A stretch of DNA of 20,800 nt, from NCBI GenBank assembly GCA_003833135.1, contig QZLH01000766.1, positions 30,303 to 51,102 of the forward strand, written 5' to 3'. A program made the position numbers and the translations under genes. The notes below the pieces were generated by a model. That model ran no database searches. It saw nothing but the letters and a program-made list of their open reading frames with translations, and had not been told where the DNA came from. Positions 9,318 to 18,701 of the stretch are shown here, piece after piece. Each line of letters opens with the position of its first letter. The stretch's first letter is position 1. Source of the DNA: Oehlia diaphana. Taxonomy: Eukaryota > Glomeromycota > Glomeromycetes > Glomerales > Glomeraceae.

Positions 9318-10662
9318 ATGAAGTGTACTAAATGTCAGATTGATAAATTATCTAAAGAATTTCCGGTCGATACTATTGGCCGAAAGTGTATTCATATTCC
9401 TACTCATTGTTTAAAGGTAAATTTTAATTATTCTTACATTTTTTTATTTTTTAGTAAAAATATTTCGATTATTTCTAATTTAATTCTTTCGGTTTTTTTT
9501 ATGCTAAGTGTTTAATAAAACACTTTGATGTTCAAAAGGCTCAACAAAAATGTCCTGAATGTGAAGTGATTATTTCAAAACATGAGATTAAAGAATTAAA
9601 TCTAGCTTGGGAAAAAGCACTATTTAGGATTAGTCTTAAGAATATTTCGGAAATTAAGACGAAAAATAAAAATAATCCAGATCAAAATGGTGGAAATAAT
9701 ACAGCAAAAGGAAATATTTATGTGATTTTACTGAATGGTACAAAATTAACTTTTAAATTGGAAGATCTTAATACTGTTGCGGATTTAAAAGAAGCTATAG
9801 AAAAACAAACTAAGGTTAGGATTAATAAACAAAAATTAAGTTATAAAGGCGTTGAATTGAAAGTAAGTTATGTTTATGTTAATTAAAAGTAGGAAGAATT
9901 TTTTTTTTCTTAGTTAAATAATTAAAATTTTGTCTTGTGTAATTTTAGACTTTTTCAGATCAAGGAACCAAAAATCCATTATCTGATTATTCAATAGTTC
10001 CTGAAAGTCATATCCAACTTATGGTTTTATTATATTCTATTTCAAAAGAATTATCTATTAATGCATTAACTTTTGATTTATTCTGGGGATATCCAACAAC
10101 CGGAAGTGATTTTTTGGACGGCACTTGTATGCTTTATACAGGAATTGGATCAGAGAGTCAACATTATCGAACTTTTGACTATGCTGCTACAAGATTTAGT
10201 GATATTCCCAATATTTCGCATTCTGGTGATATTATGGACCATATTAATCAAAGAGGTAAATAGTAAGAAAGAAAAAAAAAGTTTTAGTATTTGATCATCT
10301 TGGATTATTTTATATAATATTCTTTATTATTATATGCAGGTCATCATTGTATTACAGCAAATTTAGCATCAATGCCACCTGACGTTACAAAATTATATTT
10401 CATTTTGAGCGCATATAATTCACCGAATATTGGATGTTTTCCGAACCCTTCATTTAATATGTTTGACCCTTCAAATCCTGATGCACAGCTGTGTTCTTAT
10501 ACTATACAATCCGCTGCTGACTCGCAAGCAGTCATAATGTGCGTAGTTGAAAAAAATGATATAAATAGTTGGAATGTATTTGAAATTGGTAAATTATCCG
10601 CCGGTAACGCGATGAATTATCAACCAATTCTAAATACTATTAATGGTATAAACCAATATTAA
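9318..10662 (+). CDS. RING-like finger + ubiquitin-like + TerD protein, paralogue B
   Basis: Four exons, 9318-9416, 9509-9862, 9949-10255 and 10340-10662, give 360 residues. Residues 3-51 carry a RING-like zinc-ligand set with spacing C-x2-C-x17-C-x-H-x4-C-x2-C-x13-C-x2-C (C3, C6, C24, H26, C31, C34, C48, C51). The H-x4-C gap is one longer than canonical RING. LNLAWEKALFRIS (63-75) and an Asn/Lys-rich linker follow. Residues 102-179 are ubiquitin-like: NIYVILLNGTKLTFKLED, then TVADLKEAIEKQTKV, KQKLSYKGVELK, then PLSDYSIVPESHIQLMVLL. I44 and K48 of ubiquitin are replaced by S144 and V148, and there is no terminal GG, so it should not be conjugated to targets. Residues 183-360 are TerD-like: LTFDLFWGYP, SDFLDGTCMLY (D205, D208), ISHSGD (H242-D245, matching HTGDN of TerD), KLYFILSAY, LCSYTIQSAADSQAVIMCVVE and NVFEIGKLSAGNA. 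AATAAA lies at 10734-10739. Confidence 0.92.
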
Positions 10663-12464
10663 GGTAATTTTATTTATTTTTTTGTTATTAGAATAATAAT
10701 CTTTTTCTCTCTTTTTTTTTGTATTATTATTTAAATAAAATTGTGAGTGAGCACAATGATGTAGATGATGTAGATTATTGAAATGATTTTTATCCAGATT
10801 ACATGAGATCTAAATAGGTGATACAAATACATACAGAGATGAAATTAGAAATTAAAGTTCACAAAAAATTTGTGATAGAAATTTTTAGAATTTCATTATA
10901 ATGATTAAACGTCTTGATTTGGATTAGATTTAATCCTGAAATTTTTTTTGGTATAACTTAAATATTGATTTCATTGTTTTTAATATAATTGTTGACTACA
11001 ACTTTGTTTAAACTATCTATTACTATTACATCATTTAATTCCATGATCTGGTTTCATTTTGTCTTCTGTTTGAATAGAATAAATGGTCATCAGTTATAAG
11101 AAATATGCAGTATTCGTGATATTAATACCTTTAGAAATTGATCGTAATTATTTTAATTGACTTTCTGATTTTAATTATTGCTTTTATTTATATATGCTAT
11201 TACAACACTAACATGTGAGTAAAAAAAACCGACCAAAATCATAATATATCATACTTTATTTGTGTCAATGTTTTTTGCTGCAAACTACAGTGCTGCGCAT
11301 TTAATTACGACCAATTACTATCCGCGAAATAGAGAATATATCATATTTATTTATTTAAATTATTAAATTTTTATTATATATAGAAATGGATTGTTTAAAT
11401 TAGAATTAAGGTAATTTATTAAACATTTCTGTTATGAATAGGATTATTGCTATAAATTTTTATTTGTTATAATTTTAGAATTATTTTAATTATTTAAGCT
11501 TAATCTTTATTATTTTAAAAATTTACCAAAATAATACTAATTATAATATACATTATAAAGCAGGTTAGGATTCTTATTTTATATACCCTATTTTTAATGT
11601 TTATTTATTAGAAATTATATAATATATTTGTATGATAAATTATATAAATAAATTAATATAATATAGTAAATAAAAAAAGTATAATATTAAATAAATATCC
11701 TTTTTAAATTCTTTTAAACTTATATGTTGATTATTTTCTAATTTAATATTTATAGTAAATAGATTTAAATAAAAGTTTTTTTATAATTTTACAAATAAAT
11801 TATTAAAATTATTATATATATTTTTTTAATAGCAGTTGTTAAAAGTTATTTTTTTTTTTGAATTGAATTTTTTTGTCTATATGAAAAAATTTTACAATTA
11901 TATTTGCATATTGCATATATTTAAAAAGATATGGATTAGAAATTAAGTTTAAGATTAATTTAATAAAAGAAAAATTTTAGGTATAAAATGTAATATAGAT
12001 GTAAATAGAAGAAAAATTTCATTGGATTCAAGTCATTTGTTAGTATTAAAATTAAAAGAATTATCAAATTCATTACAAATAATGTTCTAATGAGAAAAAA
12101 ATTATTATAAAATTGATAAATATATATATATATATTTTTTTGAATTTAAATATTTAGAGTTGGATGGATTGATAATTTCTTTAACCAATCAACCAATCAA
12201 GTAAATGATGCATTATCAGCTCATAATTGGTAAATGAATCATAACTTTATTTGAGATAGAAAGGATAATAAAAGCCTTATTCAATATTCAATAAACATAT
12301 TATAATACGGAGTCAACTGATTTGAACAAATATTCTCATTCATTACTTAATTAAAAAATTTATTTAATATCTATATATAAATATATTATCTTAATGTTCT
12401 TTTTAATTCTCCCTTTAATAATTTATTCTATCCTTAAAATATATCAATATTATAATATACATTA
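10663..12464. other. Long AT-rich convergent intergenic stretch
   Basis: No confident gene lies in these 1.8 kb. The most coding-like part is 11988-12089 (+), which reads NIDVNRRKISLDSSHLL and onward to LQIMF, followed by 12157-12232 with VGWIDNFFNQSTNQVNDAL then a stop. The two could be spliced across the (TA)n at 12118-12136, but the donor would be weak and I find no start. TTTATT at 12422-12427 is AATAAA on the minus strand, 38 bases after the FERRY3-like stop, and is its probable polyadenylation signal. The rest is AT simple sequence. Confidence 0.45.
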
Positions 12465-15458
12465 TTAACTAGCTCTAAAAATTCCAGTTAATAATTGTCT
12501 AAAATTATTAAATTGTTGTTCGGATACATCTTTATTCAATAAAAATGTAACGGTTTTAGTTTCCTGTTCTTTTTCTGTTACATGTTTTGGTACGCTCACA
12601 TTATTCATCATAAATCCTTTTGTACATTTCAACACTAATTCTCCTCTTTTTATAAGCATATTTTCATCAGTTTGATCCGTCGCTGTAAATATATCAATAT
12701 CTGATGGCAACAATAAAATTGGTAATGAAATACTCGTTATATCAAACCTATCAATTATTTTTAATATATTACGCAACCCGTTAATTGCATTTGATCTATA
12801 TGTAAGTTCTGATTTTTGAATTGCTAAATAAAAATAAATAATTAAATTAATAACATACTCTTTTTTATAAAGAAATGATTAAAGGTATACCTACACTCAA
12901 ATTCAATCACTAAATGAAACACAATATGAACCAATGGTAAATTTGAATGCCTTGTAATAAAAAAGTCTCCTGTAATTTTCGAAGTATAGAAATTGTATTA
13001 AATATATAACTAGAAAGAACGATTAATATATTTTAAATTTTCTTGCCTTCTTGTACAGAATACACTGTATGATCTGAAGTTGTAAAATCTTTTTCAATAG
13101 CGTCAAACTGCGATTCTACGTCTTCAAAATGGAAATCCGTAGATTCCTTACATCTCTTAAAAAATGCTATATAAAAAAATACAAACATTTTATTTGGATT
13201 TAGATATTAAATTAAATAAATAAATAAATAAAATACAAAATATAAATATTGTTAACCTTTATTAGCACTTTCGCCTAGTTTATATTTGGGCCAGTCGTTG
13301 GGTGTCAATAGTAAAACAACTGCCGTTAGATTTTGAGAATATAAATTAGCGGCAGTTTGAGCTCTATATGCCATATCGCGAGCATCATTGGATGAACTGA
13401 GCAGGTCTTCCGTATCAGATACCAAAAGTCGAAGATTATGGGTCGATTTCACTTGGTTTCCAAGGGAAATTGTAAATGATTCGACAAGTTGGGGATTATC
13501 TAATTGAAAATTTGGCCCATGGCTTTTTTGAAACGAAAAAAATGGATCAACATTGATTTGTATTGGCCAGTTTGTCTTTCCAAATATTGCAATGGAACAT
13601 GGTATAGAGCAATTTATATAAAAATATTCCAACCCGTTCCCATCTCCTTCAAGGCTTTTTCTACTAAGCCATCCACCGATTTTTCTTACGGATGAAGGTG
13701 AAGCCAACGGTTGTTTCTGCTGAAAAAAGGTCGACCAAGTATTTTTCCTTTCTTGTTTGATAGGAATTGTCATTATGGGTTTCCGTTGAGATTTTGATCG
13801 TTTGCCGATACTTCCGGTTTGTTCTTTCAAAGGTGAACTCACAAAAGGAATAGAAGGACGTCGAGTTAGAGTAGCTGAAGTATTGGCTATTTGATTGTTA
13901 ATTTTGGGATCTAATAAAAAATTAACTGCATGTTCCTAAAAAAAGTTCAAATTTTTATCATGATTCAGTAATTATTTATAGGAAGAATAAATGGGATGGT
14001 TTATAATCACCATATTTCCATTTGTCATTTCCAAAGCCACCCTAGCTTTCTCTTGATCAAATCCCATTTCTTCCATTCTTTTTAATATATGAGGATCTTC
14101 TTCCTATCTCGATGTTTAAATAAAATTTAAGTTATTATATGAAAATTTAAATAAAAAATTATTCTCTATTGTATCATAAGTATATATAAATCTGAATGTT
14201 CACACATTAAAATAGGCCGGTTTCTTATTATTATCTTCGCCTGATGGTGAAAACATTGGAGATGTTGGTGGCATCAAATTTGGTAATATAACTTCTGACA
14301 AAGAACTTATACTTCCATGACGACTACGAGCTCCGCTTTTTTGGACTAATCGTAATATTTGTTTTGATAGTTCTTTGTGACGTTTTTTCATATCAGTTAT
14401 AACTTCACTAACAATTTCTTTTCCATCTAATTGGAATATCCAATTTATATCTGTTGCTGATTGATTTTCCGTTAACCATCGCTGGTGTGCTTGATAAAGT
14501 CTGGTTACAAATTCACAATATTCTTTTCTCTGTGATCTCTTAATATCTTCGAGCCCACTTACTAAAGTAGCTCGATTACACTCAACTTCCTAATAAAAAA
14601 GAGAGAGAGAATATTTCTTTTTATTAAATTGCAATCCGCCAAGGATAAAATAAATGATTGCTTTACCTCCCGATGATGTTTTTCTATCAAATCATTTTGA
14701 ATAGATCCCGGTTCAATCTCTTCTATTTCTTTCTGATGTCTTAAATGAATTATAAGAAAATGTATTAAGATATAAAGAGATACTAAATTTTTTTTAAAAA
14801 AAAGATAATACTAATTTTACCTTTCCCTTACATTTTCCAATTCTTTTTCTCCAGAAGATACCAGATCTTTAATTGCCTGCTTATATTTTTGTTCTAATTG
14901 TAAAAGTGTGTCAAATATTGATGGTACAGGAGAATGAACAAGTGTATGATATGCTTTAGGGAAAATGTTCTAAAAAAAGATTAAATAAAAAAAATTTAAA
15001 TACTATATATATATCTTTTATTTTTATTTTTTTTCAAAAAAAAAGAGATTAAAAACCTCTGAAGGAGAATCATTATATTTCGTTGTGTACTTCTTATATT
15101 TAGCTATAAGATTCTCGCGAATATTTGTTGCATCTGATCCATCTTGAACTAAATAAGTTAAAATCAATCACAAATAAGAATAAATTAATTTAACAAAGAA
15201 GTAAAAGTCGTATTGGATACTTTTTGAATCTCTTTCCATATCTCTACGCCAACTTTCGTTCATTAATGATTCAATAGTCGAAAGAACGGAGTTCTCCAAA
15301 TAACATGGAATATTGTCTGTGTTCATAAAATGTCTAACTACATCAATCAATAATTGGTCTTTTTTAATTTGAATTGTAAACCTTGTTTGCGTATTATTTG
15401 GAGGAAGAGTAAAATAAAGATTAACTGAAAGATCTTTTAATACTTTAGCTGGTGGCAT
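12465..15458 (-). CDS. FERRY3: FERRY3/C12orf4 orthologue with an internal UBA domain
   Basis: Ten minus-strand exons: 15458-15221, 15148-15057, 14969-14821, 14739-14667, 14589-14206, 14103-14011, 13935-13257, 13166-13047, 12969-12895, 12823-12465. They total 2262 bases and 753 residues, against roughly 550 for human C12orf4. That protein is subunit 3 of FERRY, a Rab5 effector complex linking mRNA and ribosomes to early endosomes. Family matches: FTIQIKKDQLLIDVVRHFM with NTDNIPCYLE (near 27-55); AYHTLVHSPVPSIFDTLLQL (116-135); a charged coiled coil to about 210; VESFTISLGNQ with THNLRLL (494-514); ANLYSQNLTAVVLLL; CKESTDFHFEDVESQFDAIE; DFFITRHSNLPLVHIVFHL; GLRNILKIIDRFDI (650-663); ELVLKCTKGFMM. 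Residues 313-356 form a UBA domain (MEEMGFDQEKARVAL, TNGNMEHAVNFLLD), joined by Ser/Pro/Lys-rich linkers that explain the extra length. The intron at 13046-12970 begins GC (AG/GCAAG). I start at the ATG at 15458; an in-frame TTG lies upstream. Confidence 0.9.
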
Positions 15459-15942
15459 ATTATGATTATACAAATAGCATTAAATAGTAATTAAATGAGA
15501 ATAAATAAAAGGCCAGAAACTCGAGAATAAAACCGACGCGCATCTAAAATTCTAAAATTTAAGCGTTTTTTTTGTGACACGTAAGACGAAAATTTAAACC
15601 GACAATCACATGTTATTTGTCATTTTTTTTTTAGTTCCCAAAATATGGGGAAATCGCTGACTATATCACGTTACTCACGTGATATGTCAGATGCCAACCG
15701 TCTGACTCACAAAGGGTAGGTTATTGGCTGTTTAACATACAATGCTGCGTATAATAGAACCTTAAATAGAAAGTTCTATCAAAAATGACATTGTTTTATT
15801 TCCACTTCTGTAACATTTGAGGTCGATCGAAGTTTTATTGTTATTTCACACATTTCCGAACTTGTGGAAATATTCGGATTTCTTTTCCGCGATTATAACT
15901 TATAAATATAAGATCAAATACTTAGAAAATATTCATAAAATC
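15459..15942. promoter_or_regulatory. Divergent upstream region of FERRY3-like gene and paralogue C
   Basis: These 484 bases separate two head-to-head start codons, with no coding frame I trust. They hold the palindrome at 15663-15685 with a CACGTG core and a GTCAGA...TCTGAC inverted pair at 15686-15706. TATAAATA at 15901-15908, 35 bases before the paralogue C ATG, is a candidate TATA element and would imply a very short leader. Confidence 0.5.
15663..15685. promoter_or_regulatory. Palindrome ATATCACGT-TACTC-ACGTGATAT with E-box core
   Basis: Perfect 9-base arms surround a 5-base centre, and the right half contains CACGTG, the site of bHLH factors such as Cbf1-type proteins. It sits midway between the FERRY3-like gene and paralogue C and could serve both. 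A related TCACGTGAT occurs upstream of paralogue A (near 8440). The regulatory role is inferred. Confidence 0.4.
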
Positions 15943-17241
15943 ATGAAGTGCACAAATTGTCAGATTGATAAATTATCTAAAGAATTTCCAGCCGATATTA
16001 TTGGAAGGAAGTGCTCTCACATTCCTAGTTTTTGTTTAAAGGTAAATTTCAATTAGTTTTTTGTAAAGTAAAATCATTCAGTATACTCACGTATTTTTTT
16101 TTTTTTTTTTCATTCGCAAAGTGTTTAATAAATTACTTTGATGTTCAAAAATCAGATCAAACTTCGCAAAAATGTCCTGAATGTGAAGTAATTATTTCAA
16201 AACAAGAAGTTAAAGATTTAAATTTAGCATGGGAAAAAGCATTATTTCGAATTAATCTTACGAAAAATAAAAATAATCTGAATCAAAATGGTGAAATCAA
16301 TACTGCAAAAGGAAATATTTATGTGATTTTATTAAATGGTACAAAATTAAATTTTAAATTAGAAGATCTTAATACTGTTGCGGATTTAAAAGAAGCTATA
16401 GAAAAACAAACTAAAGTTAGATTTAATAAACAAAAATTAAGTTATAAAGGCGTTGAATTACAAGTAAGTCATTAGTTATATTGACAAATATTCCAAGATT
16501 TTATTAATTTTTTTTGGTCAATAACTAACATTTCTCAATTTTAGACTTTTTCAGATGAAGGAACTAAAAACAAATTATCTGAATATTCAATAGTTCCTGA
16601 AAGTCATATCCAACTTATGGTTTTATTATATTCTATTTCAAAAGAATTATCTATTAATGCATTAACTTTTGACTTATTCTGGGGATATCCGTCAACCGGA
16701 AGAGATTTTTTAGATGGTACTTGTATGCTTTATGCAGGAAATCAACTTTACCGTACTTTTGATTGGTCTAAAAAGAATTTTAATGATGTTCCTAATGTTT
16801 CACATTCCGGTGATATTATGGACCATGTCAATAAAAGAGGTAATAAATAAATATGCGATTTGAGCTTTATTAGAGTTTTATATGATTAATTTTTTTTTCT
16901 TATATATAGGACATCATTGTATTACGGCAAATTTAGCATTGATGCCAAGTGAAATAACAAGATTATATTTTATTTTAAGTGCATATAATTCACCAAATAT
17001 TGGATGTTTTCCAAATCCTTCATTTAAAATGTATGATCCTTCAGATCCTGATGTACAATTATGTTCTTACACTATTCAATCTGCTGCTGATTCACAAGCA
17101 GTTATAATGTGTGTAGTTGAAAGAAATGAGAAAGATGAAAAAGGTAATTGGAATATATTTGAAATTGGCAGACTATCTGATGGTAATGCAAAGTATTATC
17201 AACCAATTATGGAAACTATTAGTAATATTAATGAATTCTAA
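15943..17241 (+). CDS. RING-like finger + ubiquitin-like + TerD protein, paralogue C
   Basis: Four exons, 15943-16041, 16122-16463, 16545-16839 and 16910-17241, give 355 residues with the same intron phases (0, 0, 1) as the other two copies. The finger ligands are C3, C6, C24, H26, C31, C34, C51 and C54; the second loop is three residues longer than in A and B (QKSDQTSQKCPEC). LNLAWEKALFRINL follows. The ubiquitin-like part is at about 98-175 (NIYVILLNGTKLNFKLED, then KQKLSYKGVELQ, then KLSEYSIVPESHIQLMVLL), again without GG. The TerD part runs from about 179 to the end: LTFDLFWGYP, FLDGTCMLYAG, VSHSGDIMD, RLYFILSAYNSPNIGCFPN, LCSYTIQSAADSQAVIMCVV and NWNIFEIGRLSDGNA. It is closest to paralogue B, including an 89-base stretch that is identical between the two. 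AATAAA at 17321-17326 is a likely polyadenylation signal. It is divergent from the FERRY3-like gene. Confidence 0.92.
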
Positions 17242-17531
17242 GATGTTTTACTATATTATTGTTTTTTTTTTGATTTATTAATTTTGGTAAATATTTTAAT
17301 TGTATATTTTTTTAATTTTAAATAAAAAAACACTTTAAATATACAAATTATGGATTATATTAAATTGCAGAACCATTAAAATATAGAATATATATGAGTA
17401 GTAAAGCATATATAGCATATATCAGACATAATAATTTATTTTTATATTTTATTAAAAAAATATCATGTATTGTACGGTAATAAGTGTAATAACTTATTTT
17501 GACATTAATTTAATTTTAAATTCTAATATTA
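17242..17531. other. 3' flank of paralogue C, no gene seen
   Basis: AT-rich sequence with AATAAA at 17321-17326 and TATATAGCATATAT-type runs near 17405. I see nothing else. Confidence 0.5.
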
Positions 17532-17794
17532 GCCTATCTATATGAAAAAACGAAATTTGCTGAAATTAAGACTATACGAGCCAAACAAGAAGTATTTTGA
17601 AAAAAGACAGTGAGATTTTACCTGGAATTCTAAAGAATGGACTTATTACGAACAAAAAAGCCTATGAACTTGCGAGTGGGCAGATTTATGATGAAATGCT
17701 ACAGTATCTTTTAGGAGTCTCTCGTGTAAACTTGCGCGTAAAAACCCAGCTAACTAAGCTTATAAATATGTTATTTAACGAAATTGGAAGATAA
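17532..17794 (+). pseudogene. Decayed gene fragment, two frames
   Basis: A coding-like stretch, YLYEKTKFAEIKTIRAKQEVF, ends in TGA near 17600. It continues at once in another frame as SEILPGILKNG, then KKAYELASGQIYDEML, SRVNLRVKTQ and INMLFNEIG before a stop at 17794. There is no start, splice site or signal joining the two parts, so I read it as one ancestral frame broken by a shift. The motif order (an AKQE...EIL region, KKA...IYDEML, RTQ-like, LFNEIG) resembles a repeated, lineage-specific protein family I associate with glomeromycete genomes, with no known function. That match is from memory and untested. It lies beside the inverted MITE pair. Confidence 0.45.
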
Positions 17795-17859
17795 GATTAT
17801 GCGAATCAAATCTTAGACAACTGACATGCAAATCGAAAATATTTTTTTTTTACAACACT

Positions 17860-17876
17860 GCGTGAAAAATTCACGC
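17860..17876. repeat. Hairpin GCGTGAA-AAA-TTCACGC
   Basis: Perfect 7-base arms with a 3-base loop, 31 bases outside the left MITE. It could be part of an older element end, or chance. Confidence 0.45.
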
Positions 17877-17907
17877 ACACACGTGACTTAGAAAATGATG
17901 CAACTTA

Positions 17908-18112
17908 GTGTTTCGATCCTCAAATATTTTAACGTGGGATTATGATTAAAAAAGGTTACAAATTTCGGCTTTTAGTGGACTATAATTTCGGCCAGAATTA
18001 AAATAATATTATTCCATAAATTTTTATTAATTTTGGTGGTCCCAGCCTAAATTAACCGAGCCGGTATCCGGATAAAAACCGGATAAAACCGCTACGGATC
18101 GAAACTCTACTG
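17908..18112 (+). mobile_element. MITE-like element, left copy (205 bp, TA-flanked)
   Basis: The element is bounded by TA at 17906-17907 and TA at 18113-18114. Its ends are imperfect inverted repeats that share GTTTCGATC: GTGTTTCGATC at the outer end, and CAGTAGAGTTTCGATCC reading inward from the inner end. It holds no coding capacity. TA flanks and CAGTAGA-type ends fit a non-autonomous Tc1/mariner/pogo-class element. It is about 95% identical, in inverted orientation, to 18484-18701. Compared with that copy it lacks a 10-base TGGATAAAAC segment near the outer end. Confidence 0.7.
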
Positions 18113-18483
18113 TACCTATTCCATTAACCCATGTCTCTAACTCTTTGGGTGAATCCCAAATCGAAGAGAATATTGTATGATGAAGGGGATTATTATAAAG
18201 ATGATGATGACATGTATGATAATGAGGAGTGTTATTACAAAGATAGAGGTTATTATTATCGTGATGGAAGATACGAAAGGAAAGTCATATTTCGTGATTC
18301 CAGACTTTATTGATATTTTTTCGACTGATAGTTTAGTTCCAGTAGTTGAATAATTTATGAAGTGAACAAGTTTCATTTGTTTTTTTCTAAAGAATTGCTG
18401 ATGTCTCACCAATGATGAGTCTCCGGTAACCACCTAGAAGAATTATCAGGCGGATTGCATGACTTTTTTTTAAAACGTGATTA
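18113..18483. other. Spacer between the inverted MITE copies with a Tyr/Asp-rich ORF
   Basis: About 370 bases hold a 60-codon plus-strand frame at 18131-18313 starting MSLTLWVNPK and rich in Tyr, Asp and Arg (blocks such as DYYKDDDDMYD and YYYRDGRYER). It has no transposase motif, no membrane segment and no recognised domain. It may be a captured host fragment or an incidental frame; I give it low weight as a gene. Confidence 0.4.
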
Positions 18484-18701
18484 CGATAGAATTTCGATCT
18501 GTAGCAGTTTTATCCGGTTTTTATCCGGATACCGGCTCGGTTAATTTAGGCTGGGACTGACCACCAAAATTAATAAAAATTTATGGAATAATATTATTTT
18601 AATTCTGGCCGAAATTATAGTCCACTCAAAGCCGAAATTTGTAACCTTTTTAATCATAATCCCACGTTAAAATATTTGAGGTTTTATCCAGATCGAAACA
18701 C
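18484..18701 (-). mobile_element. MITE-like element, right copy (218 bp, inverted)
   Basis: This is the reverse complement of the left copy with a few substitutions, a 10-base insertion and a 3-base insertion (GGTCAGTCCC against GGTCCC). TA lies on both sides (18482-18483 and 18702-18703). Because each copy has its own TA flanks, they may be two separate insertions instead of the two ends of one larger transposon. As a pair they form a long inverted repeat able to fold into a roughly 200-base stem. Confidence 0.7.

Noticed and set aside
10073..10294. Plus-strand frame overlapping paralogue B exon 3
   Set aside because: It is out of frame with the UBL-TerD coding sequence, which has clear homology; it is a shadow.
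13205..13235. (AAAT)n runs here and near 8180 and 19290
   Set aside because: They are intronic simple repeats, common throughout this AT-rich genome.
13504..13695. Plus-strand frame inside the FERRY3-like gene
   Set aside because: It is antisense to exon 7, whose minus-strand reading matches the C12orf4 family.
18137..18433. 98-residue minus-strand frame in the MITE spacer
   Set aside because: It is Ile-rich because it is the complement of the Tyr/Asp codons on the other strand; no start or domain is convincing.
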